Positions 37,324 through 46,388 of a stretch of 64,000 nucleotides of DNA are shown here, piece by piece. The stretch's first letter is position 1, and each line of letters opens with the position of its first letter. Source of the DNA: Pseudomonas sp. WN033 (GTDB lineage: Bacteria; Pseudomonadota; Gammaproteobacteria; Pseudomonadales; Pseudomonadaceae); assembly GCA_002287035.1 (NCBI GenBank), contig NSKG01000002.1, positions 248,001 to 312,000 of the forward strand, read 5' to 3'. The notes beneath the pieces were generated by a model. It was not told where the DNA came from. It made no database searches and saw nothing but the letters and a program-made list of their open reading frames with translations. Made by a program: the position numbers and the translations under genes.

Positions 37324-39009
37324 CTAGTCCATGGCATGCCATACCACGGGCTGGCCACTGACCGACCACAACTCGCACTGCTCGCGGTAAGTGGCCTCGA
37401 CCACGCTGCGCTTGATTTTCAGGGTCGGTGTCATGAAGCCATTTTCGATCCGCCAGGCATCACCAATCACCACCAGACACCCCAGCCTCTCATGCCGATC
37501 GAGCCGCGCGTTGACCGCCAGCAACAACTCTCCCAGCATCTGCTCCAGCACTGCACGCTGTTGCTGGGCCTGACGCACCCCAAGCTCCGACAGTTGAATC
37601 AGCGCCAAAGGCTGAGGCAGGTTGTCGCCAACTACACATACCTGCTCGACACGCTCATGTTCAGCCAGCAGGCTCTCAATCGGCCCTGGCGCCACATACT
37701 TGCCCTTGGAGGTCTTGAAGATATCCTTGAGCCGGCCGGTCAGGCGCAAAAAGCCTTCATTGTCGATTTCACCAACATCACCTGTGTGCACAAACCCCTG
37801 CTCATCCAGGGTTTCAGCGGTTCTTTCCGGGTCCTTGTAATAGCCGAGCATATTGGCCTTGCTGCGTACCAGCACTTCGCCCTGTTCAGCAATCCGGCAC
37901 TCAACTCCTGGATTGGGCAGCCCGATCCAGCCGGGTTTGAGCTTGCGCGGCCGACCCAGGTGCGAATAGCCACAATTCTCGGTCATTCCATACACCTCGG
38001 CGATCTTCAGCCCCAGACGCTTGTACCACTCCAGCAGGCTCGGCGGCACCGGTGCCGCACCACAGACCGCATAGCGGATCTGATCCAGCCCTAGCCTGGC
38101 CAACACCCGGCGCCCTACCCTGCGCCTGAGCACCGGCACCTTCAGCATCGCATCCAGCAGTCGCGCCGGCATCTTGGCAATCACCCCCAGATGGAGCTTG
38201 ACCCAGATCCGCGGCACACCAAAGAACACGGTCGGTCTGGCCCGCTGCATGTCCTGCAGAAAGGTTTCAAATGTCTCAGAGAAATACACCGTTTCACCGG
38301 CCAGCAGTGACGCAATCTCAACAAACTGCCGTTCGGCCACATGACACAACGGCAAGTAGGACAACAGGCGGTCCTGATCGGTAATCCCGAACAGCCTCAA
38401 ACAGTTCTTGGCGGAAAAGTACATGCCAGCAAAACTCAGCATCACCCCCTTGGGCATGCCAGTAGTACCGGAGGTGTAAACAATAGTGGCCAGCGCCTCG
38501 GGATCCGGTGTCGGGCTATCCGTCATCGGCTCATAGGCCTGCATCAGCTCTTGCCAGGGCCGCAGACGCGCATCCTCGGCCGCCAGTGGCAGGCCAACCC
38601 AAGGAATATCCTCGGGCAGCCCCGAGCTCAGAGAGGCCCAGTCATCCAGCTTGCCAACCAGAACCACCCGCGATTCGGAGTGTTCGATAATTTGCCTGGC
38701 CGAATCAGCCGTCAGGTTGGGATACAAAGGGACAGAGACATGCCCTGCCATCCAGATCGCCAGGTCGGCAATGATCCAGTGGGCACAGTTCCTCGACACC
38801 AAAGCAATACAGCTACCCGGAGCCAACTCCAGACTGAGCAGATAGCTCGCCAGACGGCGGGCCTGATCCCCCACCTGCCCCCAGGTATACTGCTGAACCT
38901 GTCCGCCGGGCAGTGGCTGGATCAGGTAGGTCTTATCAGGATGAGCCTGCTCGCGAGCATAAAACGCGTCCAATGCGGATGAACCAGCCAGCGCCACCTG
39001 GTTGTTCAT
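37324..39009 (-). CDS. AMP-binding acyl-CoA synthetase (long-chain type)
   Basis: A 561-residue ANL-superfamily enzyme with core motifs YTSGTTGMPKG, YGMTENCGYSH, TGDVGEIDNEGF and GRLKDIFKTSKGKYVAP. The last resembles long-chain fatty acyl-CoA synthetases of the FAA1/AAE15 type. It would activate a fatty or other carboxylic acid through an acyl-adenylate. AGAGGTG precedes the ATG. The 158 bp upstream contain a GCCGGG/CCCGGC hairpin (39056-39070) and probably its promoter. Confidence 0.87.
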   Translation of the reverse strand: MNNQVALAGSSALDAFYAREQAHPDKTYLIQPLPGGQVQQYTWGQVGDQARRLASYLLSLELAPGSCIALVSRNCAHWIIADLAIWMAGHVSVPLYPNLTADSARQIIEHSESRVVLVGKLDDWASLSSGLPEDIPWVGLPLAAEDARLRPWQELMQAYEPMTDSPTPDPEALATIVYTSGTTGMPKGVMLSFAGMYFSAKNCLRLFGITDQDRLLSYLPLCHVAERQFVEIASLLAGETVYFSETFETFLQDMQRARPTVFFGVPRIWVKLHLGVIAKMPARLLDAMLKVPVLRRRVGRRVLARLGLDQIRYAVCGAAPVPPSLLEWYKRLGLKIAEVYGMTENCGYSHLGRPRKLKPGWIGLPNPGVECRIAEQGEVLVRSKANMLGYYKDPERTAETLDEQGFVHTGDVGEIDNEGFLRLTGRLKDIFKTSKGKYVAPGPIESLLAEHERVEQVCVVGDNLPQPLALIQLSELGVRQAQQQRAVLEQMLGELLLAVNARLDRHERLGCLVVIGDAWRIENGFMTPTLKIKRSVVEATYREQCELWSVSGQPVVWHAMD

Positions 39010-39167
39010 GGCGTCACCTCTATCAACGTGAGATTTGTAGTTATTGTTGTCACGAGCCGGGCAACCCGGCCCTGCGCCTTAATGGGGCTCACTATCCCAT
39101 GCCAGAGCCCTGGCAACAAGCTCAGAACCTTTGGCATTCAAAGCAACAGGTGGAAATGCCCAGCAAC

Positions 39168-39632
39168 TCAAGAATCTTTTGGTGTATTCAGGCTCAACAG
39201 TTGTGCCAGCCCGGCAGCAACCACGTCCATTTCCAGACAGGCCAGGGCGGCGGTCGGCATGGGATAATGCCCACGACGGTGTCCCTCGACCAGCAGACTC
39301 ACCAACTGACTGACCAGTGGCTGGTGACTGACCAGCAACAGCGACTGTTCAGTGCGCTCGCTCAGGTAATTGATCACCTGCATGGGATCATCATCCGGCG
39401 TCAGCCAGGGAGCGGTGGATACGCCACGGGCAAAGTTGAGATGCTCCCCTACCAGTCCGGCGGTCTGCTGGGCCCGCAAATATGGGCTGGCCAGGATGAC
39501 ATCCAGCGGCTGGTCACGTAGCAGTTCAGCCATGTGCAGGACATCAGCACGGCCCCGCTCGGTCAACGCCCGCTGCGGGTCGGATGCGGCCATGGCTTCA
39601 GCTTTGCCATGACGCAAAATCCAGAGTTTCAT
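39168..39632 (-). CDS. sixA: Phosphohistidine phosphatase SixA
   Basis: A 154-residue histidine phosphatase with N-terminal RHGKAE (phosphorylated His8) and the second catalytic histidine in LLLVSHQPLV. E. coli SixA removes phosphate from histidine phosphotransfer proteins (ArcB HPt, NPr of PTS-Ntr). Its ATG overlaps the stop of the DUF4389 gene as ATGA. It is the last gene of the gpsA-DUF4389-sixA run. Confidence 0.92.
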   Translation of the reverse strand: MKLWILRHGKAEAMAASDPQRALTERGRADVLHMAELLRDQPLDVILASPYLRAQQTAGLVGEHLNFARGVSTAPWLTPDDDPMQVINYLSERTEQSLLLVSHQPLVSQLVSLLVEGHRRGHYPMPTAALACLEMDVVAAGLAQLLSLNTPKDS

Positions 39633-39964
39633 GGCTTGGGCGCCTCATCGCCAGACGTACTTGGTTTGCGCTGCCACTCGGCCTCGGCGGCCGGCCACTC
39701 CATGAACGGCCAGGGCTTCTGCTCACTCGCCCCGCTGACATAGCGGCCAATCTGCCAGGCATACTGGGACAGACTGTTACCAAGCCCCGCCACCCGTACA
39801 TTGGCTTCGCCCTGGAACAGACGGAAGCCGATCTGGACAATGACCACCACCAGCAACAGCAATTCACAAACCTGCCAGGCCAACGCAAACAGCAGGATAT
39901 ACAGAAGCCGCAGCCAAAAATCCGCTGAGCTGACCGACGCCACGAAACCAGGTTTCTCGCTCAT
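39629..39964 (-). CDS. DUF4389 membrane protein
   Basis: A 111-residue protein with one long hydrophobic stretch (about 18-50) and the C-terminal [22 protein letters not shown] pattern of DUF4389. The ATG at 39964 overlaps the gpsA stop as ATGA and GGAGG lies just upstream. It ends in an ATGA overlap with sixA, so all three proteins are likely made in coupled fashion. Function unknown. Confidence 0.83.
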   Translation of the reverse strand: MSEKPGFVASVSSADFWLRLLYILLFALAWQVCELLLLVVVIVQIGFRLFQGEANVRVAGLGNSLSQYAWQIGRYVSGASEQKPWPFMEWPAAEAEWQRKPSTSGDEAPKP

Positions 39965-41004
39965 ACCCCCTCCAATGGTGTGCAAGCCATAAAGGCCGCG
40001 AACTCGACATCATGCTTCTGCTCGGCACTCATCAACTTGCCGATAACCTGAGCCAGCGGCTGCTGCTCGAACAGGATCGCATGCAGACCACTGACCAGCG
40101 GCATGTAGACTCCTTCCTCATCTGCCTTCTGTTTCAGCACCTTGAGTGTATTGACGCCCTCAGCTACCTGACCAAGCCGGGCTACGCTTTCCTCAAGAGA
40201 CAAGCCCTGCCCCAGCGCATGTCCAACCTGGTAATTGCGCGACAGTGGCGACATGCAGGTCACAATCAGATCACCTACCCCGGCCAGCCCCAGGAAGGTC
40301 AGTGGGTTAGCACCCATATGCACGGCAAACCGGGTCATTTCAGCCAGCGCCCTAGTGATCAGCATGCTGCGGGTGTTTTCGCCCAAGCCCATTGACGCAG
40401 CCATGCCGGAGATGATCGCGTAGACATTTTTCAGCGCCCCACCCAACTCAACTCCGTAGCGATCCTGGCTGGCATAGACTCGCAGGCTGCGGCTGCCCAG
40501 CACCTCTTGTACTTCACGGCACAGCGCCTCGTCATCGCTGGCCACCACCGTAGCGGTCAAGGCGCCAGCAGCCATTTCCTTGGCCAGGTTCGGCCCGGAC
40601 AGCACCGCCACCCGAGCATCAGGAGCTTCCTGCTCGACGATATCACTCATCATCAGAAAGCCCGGCTGCTCAATCCCTTTGGTAGTACTGATCACGCCTT
40701 TGCCAGCCAGGGCCGGACCAATCTGCTGCAACACGGTGCGAAAGGCGCTACTGGGAATCGCCAGAAATACCAGCTCAACGCCGGCCAGCGTCGCCATCAG
40801 ATCAGTACTGACCCGCAGCCGCTCATCCAGCTTGATACCAGGCAGATAACGGCTGTTCTCATGCTCCCGGCTGATTGCATCGGCAACTTGCTGATCACGT
40901 AGCCACAGGGTTACCGGAACGCCATTGCAGGCCAGCAGATTGGCCAGAGTGGTGCCAAAACTTCCGCCACCGAGAACGGCTACAGGCACTTTTTGATCGG
41001 TCAT
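39961..41004 (-). CDS. gpsA: Glycerol-3-phosphate dehydrogenase [NAD(P)+]
   Basis: Makes sn-glycerol-3-phosphate for phospholipid synthesis. It has an N-terminal Rossmann motif [15 protein letters not shown], catalytic-domain segments [11 protein letters not shown] and [12 protein letters not shown], and 347 residues. The ATG at 41004 follows AAGGA. The reading frame continues far upstream into the TonB receptor gene, but that part is not GpsA-like. Divergent from the TonB receptor across 184 bp. Confidence 0.95.
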   Translation of the reverse strand: MTDQKVPVAVLGGGSFGTTLANLLACNGVPVTLWLRDQQVADAISREHENSRYLPGIKLDERLRVSTDLMATLAGVELVFLAIPSSAFRTVLQQIGPALAGKGVISTTKGIEQPGFLMMSDIVEQEAPDARVAVLSGPNLAKEMAAGALTATVVASDDEALCREVQEVLGSRSLRVYASQDRYGVELGGALKNVYAIISGMAASMGLGENTRSMLITRALAEMTRFAVHMGANPLTFLGLAGVGDLIVTCMSPLSRNYQVGHALGQGLSLEESVARLGQVAEGVNTLKVLKQKADEEGVYMPLVSGLHAILFEQQPLAQVIGKLMSAEQKHDVEFAAFMACTPLEGV

Positions 41005-41188
41005 GAAAAATCCTTGCTGCTTTGTAACATACGCTTGAGTAGTCAACGCGGCCCGGTAGCCTGTCCAACCGAACAACGTTGAATCAGTATAGGGTGGCCG
41101 CAGAATAACAGCGATCAGGGAGTGGAAAAACCATCGGCTACCGTTAATATGGGGGCCAAAGTCAAAACGATAACTCGACGCCATCACT

Positions 41189-43375
41189 ATGCCGATATCG
41201 CGCTCCAGACGCATTACAGCCCTGTTTTTGCTGGGGACGGCCTTGCCTGTCGCCGCTTTCGATGACCCTCTTCTGAACGCTCCCGAACTGCCGACTGTGC
41301 TCAGTGCCTCTCGCCTGAAGCAGGCTCCCACCGAAGTTCCCGGTAGCATGACAGTCATTGATCGCGAACTGATCCGCGCTACAGGGGCTCGGGATATCCC
41401 GGAAATTCTGCGTTTGGTCCCTGGTATGATGATCGGCTATCGGCGCGGTAACCAGATCAATGTCAACTATCACGGTACCAATGTCACCGAAGCCAGGCGC
41501 CTGCAGGTTTTGATTGACGGACGTTCAGTTTACCGGCCCGGTCTGGCCACAGTGGACTGGACGGAGATCCCTCTGGCGATTGAGGACATCGAGCATATCG
41601 AAGTATTTCGCGGCCCCAATACCGCTGCCTATGGCGCCAACGCACTGATGGGGGTAATCAATATCGTTACCCGCCACCCTCGAGAAACACTGGGCAGCAC
41701 ACTCAAGATCACCCGCGGCAAACGCGGGGTCAACGACTGGTATGCCAGCCAGGGCACCGCCGGTGAGAACAGTCACTGGCGCCTGAGCCTGTCCGGGCAG
41801 GAGGATGATGGTTTCGATCACTTCCCCGATGGCCGAGACTACCGCGACGGTCGTCGCCTCAGCCGCATCAATCTCAGCAGCTCACTGCAACTTTCAGCCA
41901 ACCAGACCCTTGACTGGCAAGCTGCCGCCAGTGAAACCAATCGCCAGAGCTATTACGAGTTCAGTCCATTCGTTCGGGTACCCAACCCGCCGCAAAGCCA
42001 GTATGACCGAGTCGTCGGAGCCCACACCCCACCAGCAGATATCAGCGGCAAGGATTACGCCTTGCAAGGGCTATGGAAAATCGACCCCAGTCCTGATCAC
42101 AGTTTCCAGCTCATGGCCTATGCCCAGCACATGGAACGACTGCGTGACTGGCGAGTGTGCAACGCACCGGTGACACTGTCACCCGAGCTACGCCGGATCA
42201 ACCAGCTAAGCACCCTGGCTGCTCGACGGGTCAGCCAGTTCCTGCGCCCAGAGAACATTCATAGAGATATGCGCACACTCTTGATGCAGACCACAGACGG
42301 TCAATATACCGAGGAAATTGGTGATCTAGCTGACATTGTCAAACAGAAACACCTCGACTCACTCGATAGTGATCCGGCGTGCTGGGACATTGACCAGAAC
42401 ATTCGCGAAACCCGCTACCAGCTCGAGCTCCAGGATACTCGTCGCCTCTCTCACTGGCTGCGCATGGTCAACGGAATCAGCTACCGGCATGACCAAGCCA
42501 GTTCACGAACCTTTTTTGCCGGCACTGTGAAAAACGATATTGTTCAGGTTTTCAGCAATATTGAAGTACGTCCGCATCAGCGTCTGCTACTGCAGGCCGG
42601 GGGCATGTACGAAGATGCCTCGCTGATCGGCACCTCATTTTCTCCGCGTCTGGCCGCCAACCTGTTCATTGCCCCCCAGCACAGCCTGCGTCTGGTCTAC
42701 TCCGAAGCCGTCCGCTCGCCGGACATGTACGAGAACAATGCCCACTGGACCTACCAGATCAAGAATCTCAGCGGCCCGCTCAGTGGTCCACAGACCTACT
42801 ATGCAGTCGCCTACGGGCCCGGCAATCTCCAGCAGGAGAAAATGCGCTCCAAGGAACTCGGTTACAACGGCCAATTCCACCACTTGGGGCTGGCAATCGA
42901 CATACGCGTATTCCGGGAACAGATCAACGACATGATCAGTGAACCGTTGCGGGTCGATGACTTTCTGCCGAACAACGATGCCAGCATTCGTTTCAAAGGC
43001 GTAGAGACCCAGCTTGACTGGCGCCTGACCCGGCGCGACCGCCTGCGTCTAACCCATGCGCAGATCAACTTTGAGGCCAGTAGCCGTTTCGATCAGCGCC
43101 TGACTGCCCGCCACTCGGGTAGTGCCGCCTGGTTGCGGCAATGGCCGGCCGGTTTCGAAAGCAGCCTGATCTATTATGGTGCAGATAAGCTTAACGAGCG
43201 CCGATTCGAGCGCCTGGACAGCCGACTGGCCAAGCGCTTTGCACTGGGCAACAACAGCAGCATGGAACTGGCGCTGACTTGGCAGCACCGACTGGACGAC
43301 GAAGCGCTCACCTGGTCGGAAAACCTGTACGATAGTCGCAATCACTACTATCTCAGTGCTGAGCTAAACTTCTGA
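41189..43375 (+). CDS. TonB-dependent outer-membrane receptor
   Basis: A 728-residue receptor with a signal peptide (about 1-23), a plug domain (about 35-160, with [23 protein letters not shown] and the [20 protein letters not shown] end) and a 22-strand-type barrel ending in a terminal Phe. Two cysteines (in WRVCNAP and DPACWD) lie in long loops and may form an extracellular disulfide. I see no Fur box or cobalamin riboswitch upstream, so iron or B12 are not supported as cargo. The Shine-Dalgarno site is weak. It lies upstream of a binding protein and hybrid kinase on the same strand. Confidence 0.9.
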   Translation: MPISRSRRITALFLLGTALPVAAFDDPLLNAPELPTVLSASRLKQAPTEVPGSMTVIDRELIRATGARDIPEILRLVPGMMIGYRRGNQINVNYHGTNVTEARRLQVLIDGRSVYRPGLATVDWTEIPLAIEDIEHIEVFRGPNTAAYGANALMGVINIVTRHPRETLGSTLKITRGKRGVNDWYASQGTAGENSHWRLSLSGQEDDGFDHFPDGRDYRDGRRLSRINLSSSLQLSANQTLDWQAAASETNRQSYYEFSPFVRVPNPPQSQYDRVVGAHTPPADISGKDYALQGLWKIDPSPDHSFQLMAYAQHMERLRDWRVCNAPVTLSPELRRINQLSTLAARRVSQFLRPENIHRDMRTLLMQTTDGQYTEEIGDLADIVKQKHLDSLDSDPACWDIDQNIRETRYQLELQDTRRLSHWLRMVNGISYRHDQASSRTFFAGTVKNDIVQVFSNIEVRPHQRLLLQAGGMYEDASLIGTSFSPRLAANLFIAPQHSLRLVYSEAVRSPDMYENNAHWTYQIKNLSGPLSGPQTYYAVAYGPGNLQQEKMRSKELGYNGQFHHLGLAIDIRVFREQINDMISEPLRVDDFLPNNDASIRFKGVETQLDWRLTRRDRLRLTHAQINFEASSRFDQRLTARHSGSAAWLRQWPAGFESSLIYYGADKLNERRFERLDSRLAKRFALGNNSSMELALTWQHRLDDEALTWSENLYDSRNHYYLSAELNF

Positions 43376-43469
43376 AGCCAGTGAACAAGGGGCTCCCCCT
43401 TCCTGGAGTCCTGTCATTGCAGACAAGGAATGTCGCCATGGACCATTCATACAGCACCCGGAGGCCGTC

Positions 43470-44360
43470 ATGAAAGCATGGCGTCAGCTTCTGTTTGCCG
43501 TGCTGTTGATACTGCTAGGCTCAACATCCGCCCTGGCCAGCGACATTGCCGTCGTTCTGCCAGCACATACCGAACTGACTCGCGAATTCGTTCAAAGCCT
43601 GAAACAACAGCGGCCCACTGACCGCATTACGACCCATCTGCTCGACGAGCAGCCCGCGCCTGAATCTGCAGACTTCATAATTACCTTGGGGCAACGGGCT
43701 CTGGAATGGCGTTTGCTGCAGGATCTGGAGACCCCCACGCTGGCCTCCTACATCACCCTTGACGGCTTGACCCGCCTGGGCCGTCCAGTCCTACCCAGCA
43801 GCCTGCAATTGCTGCTAGCCAGCGCCAAACCTGACCGTCAGCTTCATTTGGCCAAACTGCTGATTCCGCGTCTGAGCAGCAGCGGGCTGCTCTATAGCGA
43901 AACACAACAGTGGCAGTTGTTTGATTGGGAGCAGGCTGCCAGGCGCCACAACCTGCAAATCAACAGCGCCCTCGTCGAAGATTCCGCTCACCTGCCCCGT
44001 CGGCTGATTGACCTTCTGGCAGACAGTGATGTCCTGATCGGGCTGGACGATCCCTCCATTTACAATGCCGACCAAGTGAAAACCATTTTGCTGACAAGCT
44101 ATGCCCGCAACAAGGTATTGATTGGTCCCAGCGCCCCGTTTATTGGCGCTGGCAGTCTCAGCACCACCTACAGCACTCCAACTGACATGGCCCGCAGTCT
44201 GGCTCAACTCATGGATATGCCCTGGGTAGCCGGGCGCATCAGTTACCCGAGCCATTTCTCAGTTCTCAGCAACCCGCAGGTCGCCCGTTCACTGGGCCTC
44301 ACACTGCCGGAAGACAAGCAGTTGGCCCAGTTAATCGCGGCCCAGGAGCAACAACAGTGA
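43470..44360 (+). CDS. Periplasmic substrate-binding protein (ABC_sub_bind, TrpX-like)
   Basis: A 296-residue exported protein: signal peptide about 1-23 (ending ALAS), then a two-lobed binding domain of the ABC_sub_bind (PF04392) type. No ABC permease or ATPase is encoded next to it; instead its end overlaps the hybrid kinase gene (GTGA). CGGAGG lies before the ATG. A short GGGG/CCCC hairpin (about 43387-43401) lies between it and the TonB gene. The likely role is ligand presentation to the kinase rather than transport, by inference from context. Confidence 0.8.
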   Translation: MKAWRQLLFAVLLILLGSTSALASDIAVVLPAHTELTREFVQSLKQQRPTDRITTHLLDEQPAPESADFIITLGQRALEWRLLQDLETPTLASYITLDGLTRLGRPVLPSSLQLLLASAKPDRQLHLAKLLIPRLSSSGLLYSETQQWQLFDWEQAARRHNLQINSALVEDSAHLPRRLIDLLADSDVLIGLDDPSIYNADQVKTILLTSYARNKVLIGPSAPFIGAGSLSTTYSTPTDMARSLAQLMDMPWVAGRISYPSHFSVLSNPQVARSLGLTLPEDKQLAQLIAAQEQQQ

Positions 44361-46282
44361 AAGTCCTGAAACGCGGCACCATTCAGCGCAGATTGCTACT
44401 AATAGCATTGCTTCCTGTCATGCTGCTGAGTCTGGCACTGGTTGGCTACTTCATCAGTGCACGTCTGGATGACGTCAATCAAGCACTGAACGAAACTGGG
44501 CAGCGCATTGCCGAACAGTTGGCCACTACTGCCGAATATGGGGTTATCAGCGGTAATATCGAAACACTCGAAAGCCTGGTTCGCGGTACGCTGGACATTC
44601 CCCATGTGCAACATGTTCAGGTTTTCGACAGCCAAGGGCAGATACTGCTCAGCCTGGAGCGGCAACCGCCCAAAGACGGCCAGCGACGCCACTTCACAGC
44701 CGATATCCTGCGTGAACGCGTTGCCTTGCACAGCGACCTGTTTCTGCTGGACACCCCAACCACGCCGCGGGGGGAGCCACAATATCTGGGTCAGGTCTCG
44801 GTTGGTCTGAGCAACGCAGCCTTCCTCAAACGTCAACGCGAAATTCTGCTAAGCGGGTTGGGGCTGGCCGCCCTGACCCTGATCGCCGCGCTGATTCTGG
44901 CCCTACGCCTGGCCCAGGCGCTGGCCAAGCCGCTGCGGGACATGAGCCAGGCCGTCAACGCCCTGAGCCAGGGCCAGTTGAACACTCGCCTGAACGTCAG
45001 TGATCAGCACGAGATTGGTCACTTGATGAGCAATATCAACGCCTTGGCCAGCACTCTGGAGCAAGCCCGACAGGAGCAGCAGCAGGCCATCGAACAACTG
45101 GTCAAGGCTCGTGAAGAGGCCGAATCGGCCAACCGCGCCAAGTCTGACTTCCTGGCGATGATGAGCCACGAGTTACGCACCCCGATGAACGGCGTGCTGG
45201 GTATGCTGCAACTACTTGAGACGACCGAGCTCAATCGCGAACAAGCCGAATACGTAGAAATCGCCGGCGACTCTACCGACCACCTGTTAAAGGTCATCAA
45301 CGACATTCTTGATTTTTCGCGCATTGAGCGCGGCGCAGTCGAAATCGAGCACATCGGTTTTGATCTGCCGCAGCTACTGCGTAGCTCGGTTGCGGTATTC
45401 GAGCATGCCGCCAGCCAGAAAGGCCTGAGCTTGATTACTGAGCTGCAAGGTGACCCGATGGACTGCACGGTGGTCGGCGACCCGACACGTATTCGTCAGA
45501 TTCTGGTCAACCTGATCGGCAATGCACTGAAGTTCACCGAACAAGGCAGCATCCGCCTGCGGGCCGACTGGAGCGAAGACGGCCCTAACCAGATATGGCT
45601 GCAGTGCCGGGTAGAAGATACCGGCATCGGCATCGCTTCAGACCGCCTGGACAGCATGTTCGACGCTTTCCGCCAGGCTGACAGCAGCACCTCACGGCGG
45701 TTTGGAGGCACCGGCCTTGGCCTGTCCATTGCCCGCACCTTCGCCCACCACATGGGCGGCGAGCTGACCGCAGTCAGCCGCGAAGGCCATGGTTCCTGCT
45801 TCACCCTCTCCCTGCCCCTGACTCGCTCGCTGGCGCCACTCAATGCCCAGTCTGCATCCACCACCCGCATCGACACGCACAACAACGAGCGGCCGATCCT
45901 GCTGGTCGAAGACAACCCAGTAAACCAGATGGTGATCGAAGGCATGCTCCGCAGCCTCTCCCAGCGCGTCGAAATCGCCGCAACCGGCGCCCAGGCCCTG
46001 GAACGGCTAAGAACACCCGAACAGCACTATGCGGCCATTCTCATGGATATCCAGTTGCCGGATATCGACGGTCTGGAAGTCTGTCGTCAATATCGCCAGT
46101 ACTGTCAGGCCCAGCATATCGAGCCGATTCCCTGTATCGCCCTGACCGCCAGTGCCTTTGAACTGGACCGCCAGCATTGTCTGGCCGCCGGAATGCAGGA
46201 TTTTCTTGGTAAACCAGTATCGCGCCAGGCGCTTCAGGCTGCTCTGGAGCGCTGCCGGAGCCTGTCCAGCGAAGATCATTGA
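44357..46282 (+). CDS. Hybrid sensor histidine kinase (HAMP-HisKA-HATPase-REC)
   Basis: A 641-residue inner-membrane kinase. TM1 is at about 10-32, followed by a periplasmic sensor of about 135 residues, TM2 at about 165-190, and HAMP with coiled coil (about 190-260). HisKA has phospho-His in MSHELRTP (about H271), the ATPase has N-box NLIGNALKFT and G-boxes DTGIGIA and GGTGLGLSIA, and the receiver has phospho-Asp in ILMDIQLPD (about D564). There is no HPt domain. Its place between gpsA and fabA matches the P. aeruginosa hybrid kinase PA1611, as I recall, which acts in the RetS/GacS network. It starts at GTG overlapping the binding-protein stop. Confidence 0.9.
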   Translation: MKVLKRGTIQRRLLLIALLPVMLLSLALVGYFISARLDDVNQALNETGQRIAEQLATTAEYGVISGNIETLESLVRGTLDIPHVQHVQVFDSQGQILLSLERQPPKDGQRRHFTADILRERVALHSDLFLLDTPTTPRGEPQYLGQVSVGLSNAAFLKRQREILLSGLGLAALTLIAALILALRLAQALAKPLRDMSQAVNALSQGQLNTRLNVSDQHEIGHLMSNINALASTLEQARQEQQQAIEQLVKAREEAESANRAKSDFLAMMSHELRTPMNGVLGMLQLLETTELNREQAEYVEIAGDSTDHLLKVINDILDFSRIERGAVEIEHIGFDLPQLLRSSVAVFEHAASQKGLSLITELQGDPMDCTVVGDPTRIRQILVNLIGNALKFTEQGSIRLRADWSEDGPNQIWLQCRVEDTGIGIASDRLDSMFDAFRQADSSTSRRFGGTGLGLSIARTFAHHMGGELTAVSREGHGSCFTLSLPLTRSLAPLNAQSASTTRIDTHNNERPILLVEDNPVNQMVIEGMLRSLSQRVEIAATGAQALERLRTPEQHYAAILMDIQLPDIDGLEVCRQYRQYCQAQHIEPIPCIALTASAFELDRQHCLAAGMQDFLGKPVSRQALQAALERCRSLSSEDH

Positions 46283-46388
46283 CCAGACTGATCAGTCACT
46301 ATTCCGCCAACCCTGAAGACTGGATTCCGGCCCGGTAACTGGCACACTGAACGCTGTCCCAACAACAACAGCAGTGGCGGAAGCGTTC

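Noticed and set aside
41005..41188. Fur box or cobalamin riboswitch before the TonB receptor
   Set aside because: Read through for GATAATGATAATCATTATC-like and B12-box sequences and found none; only a weak TAATAT -10-like element (about 41142-41147) is present.
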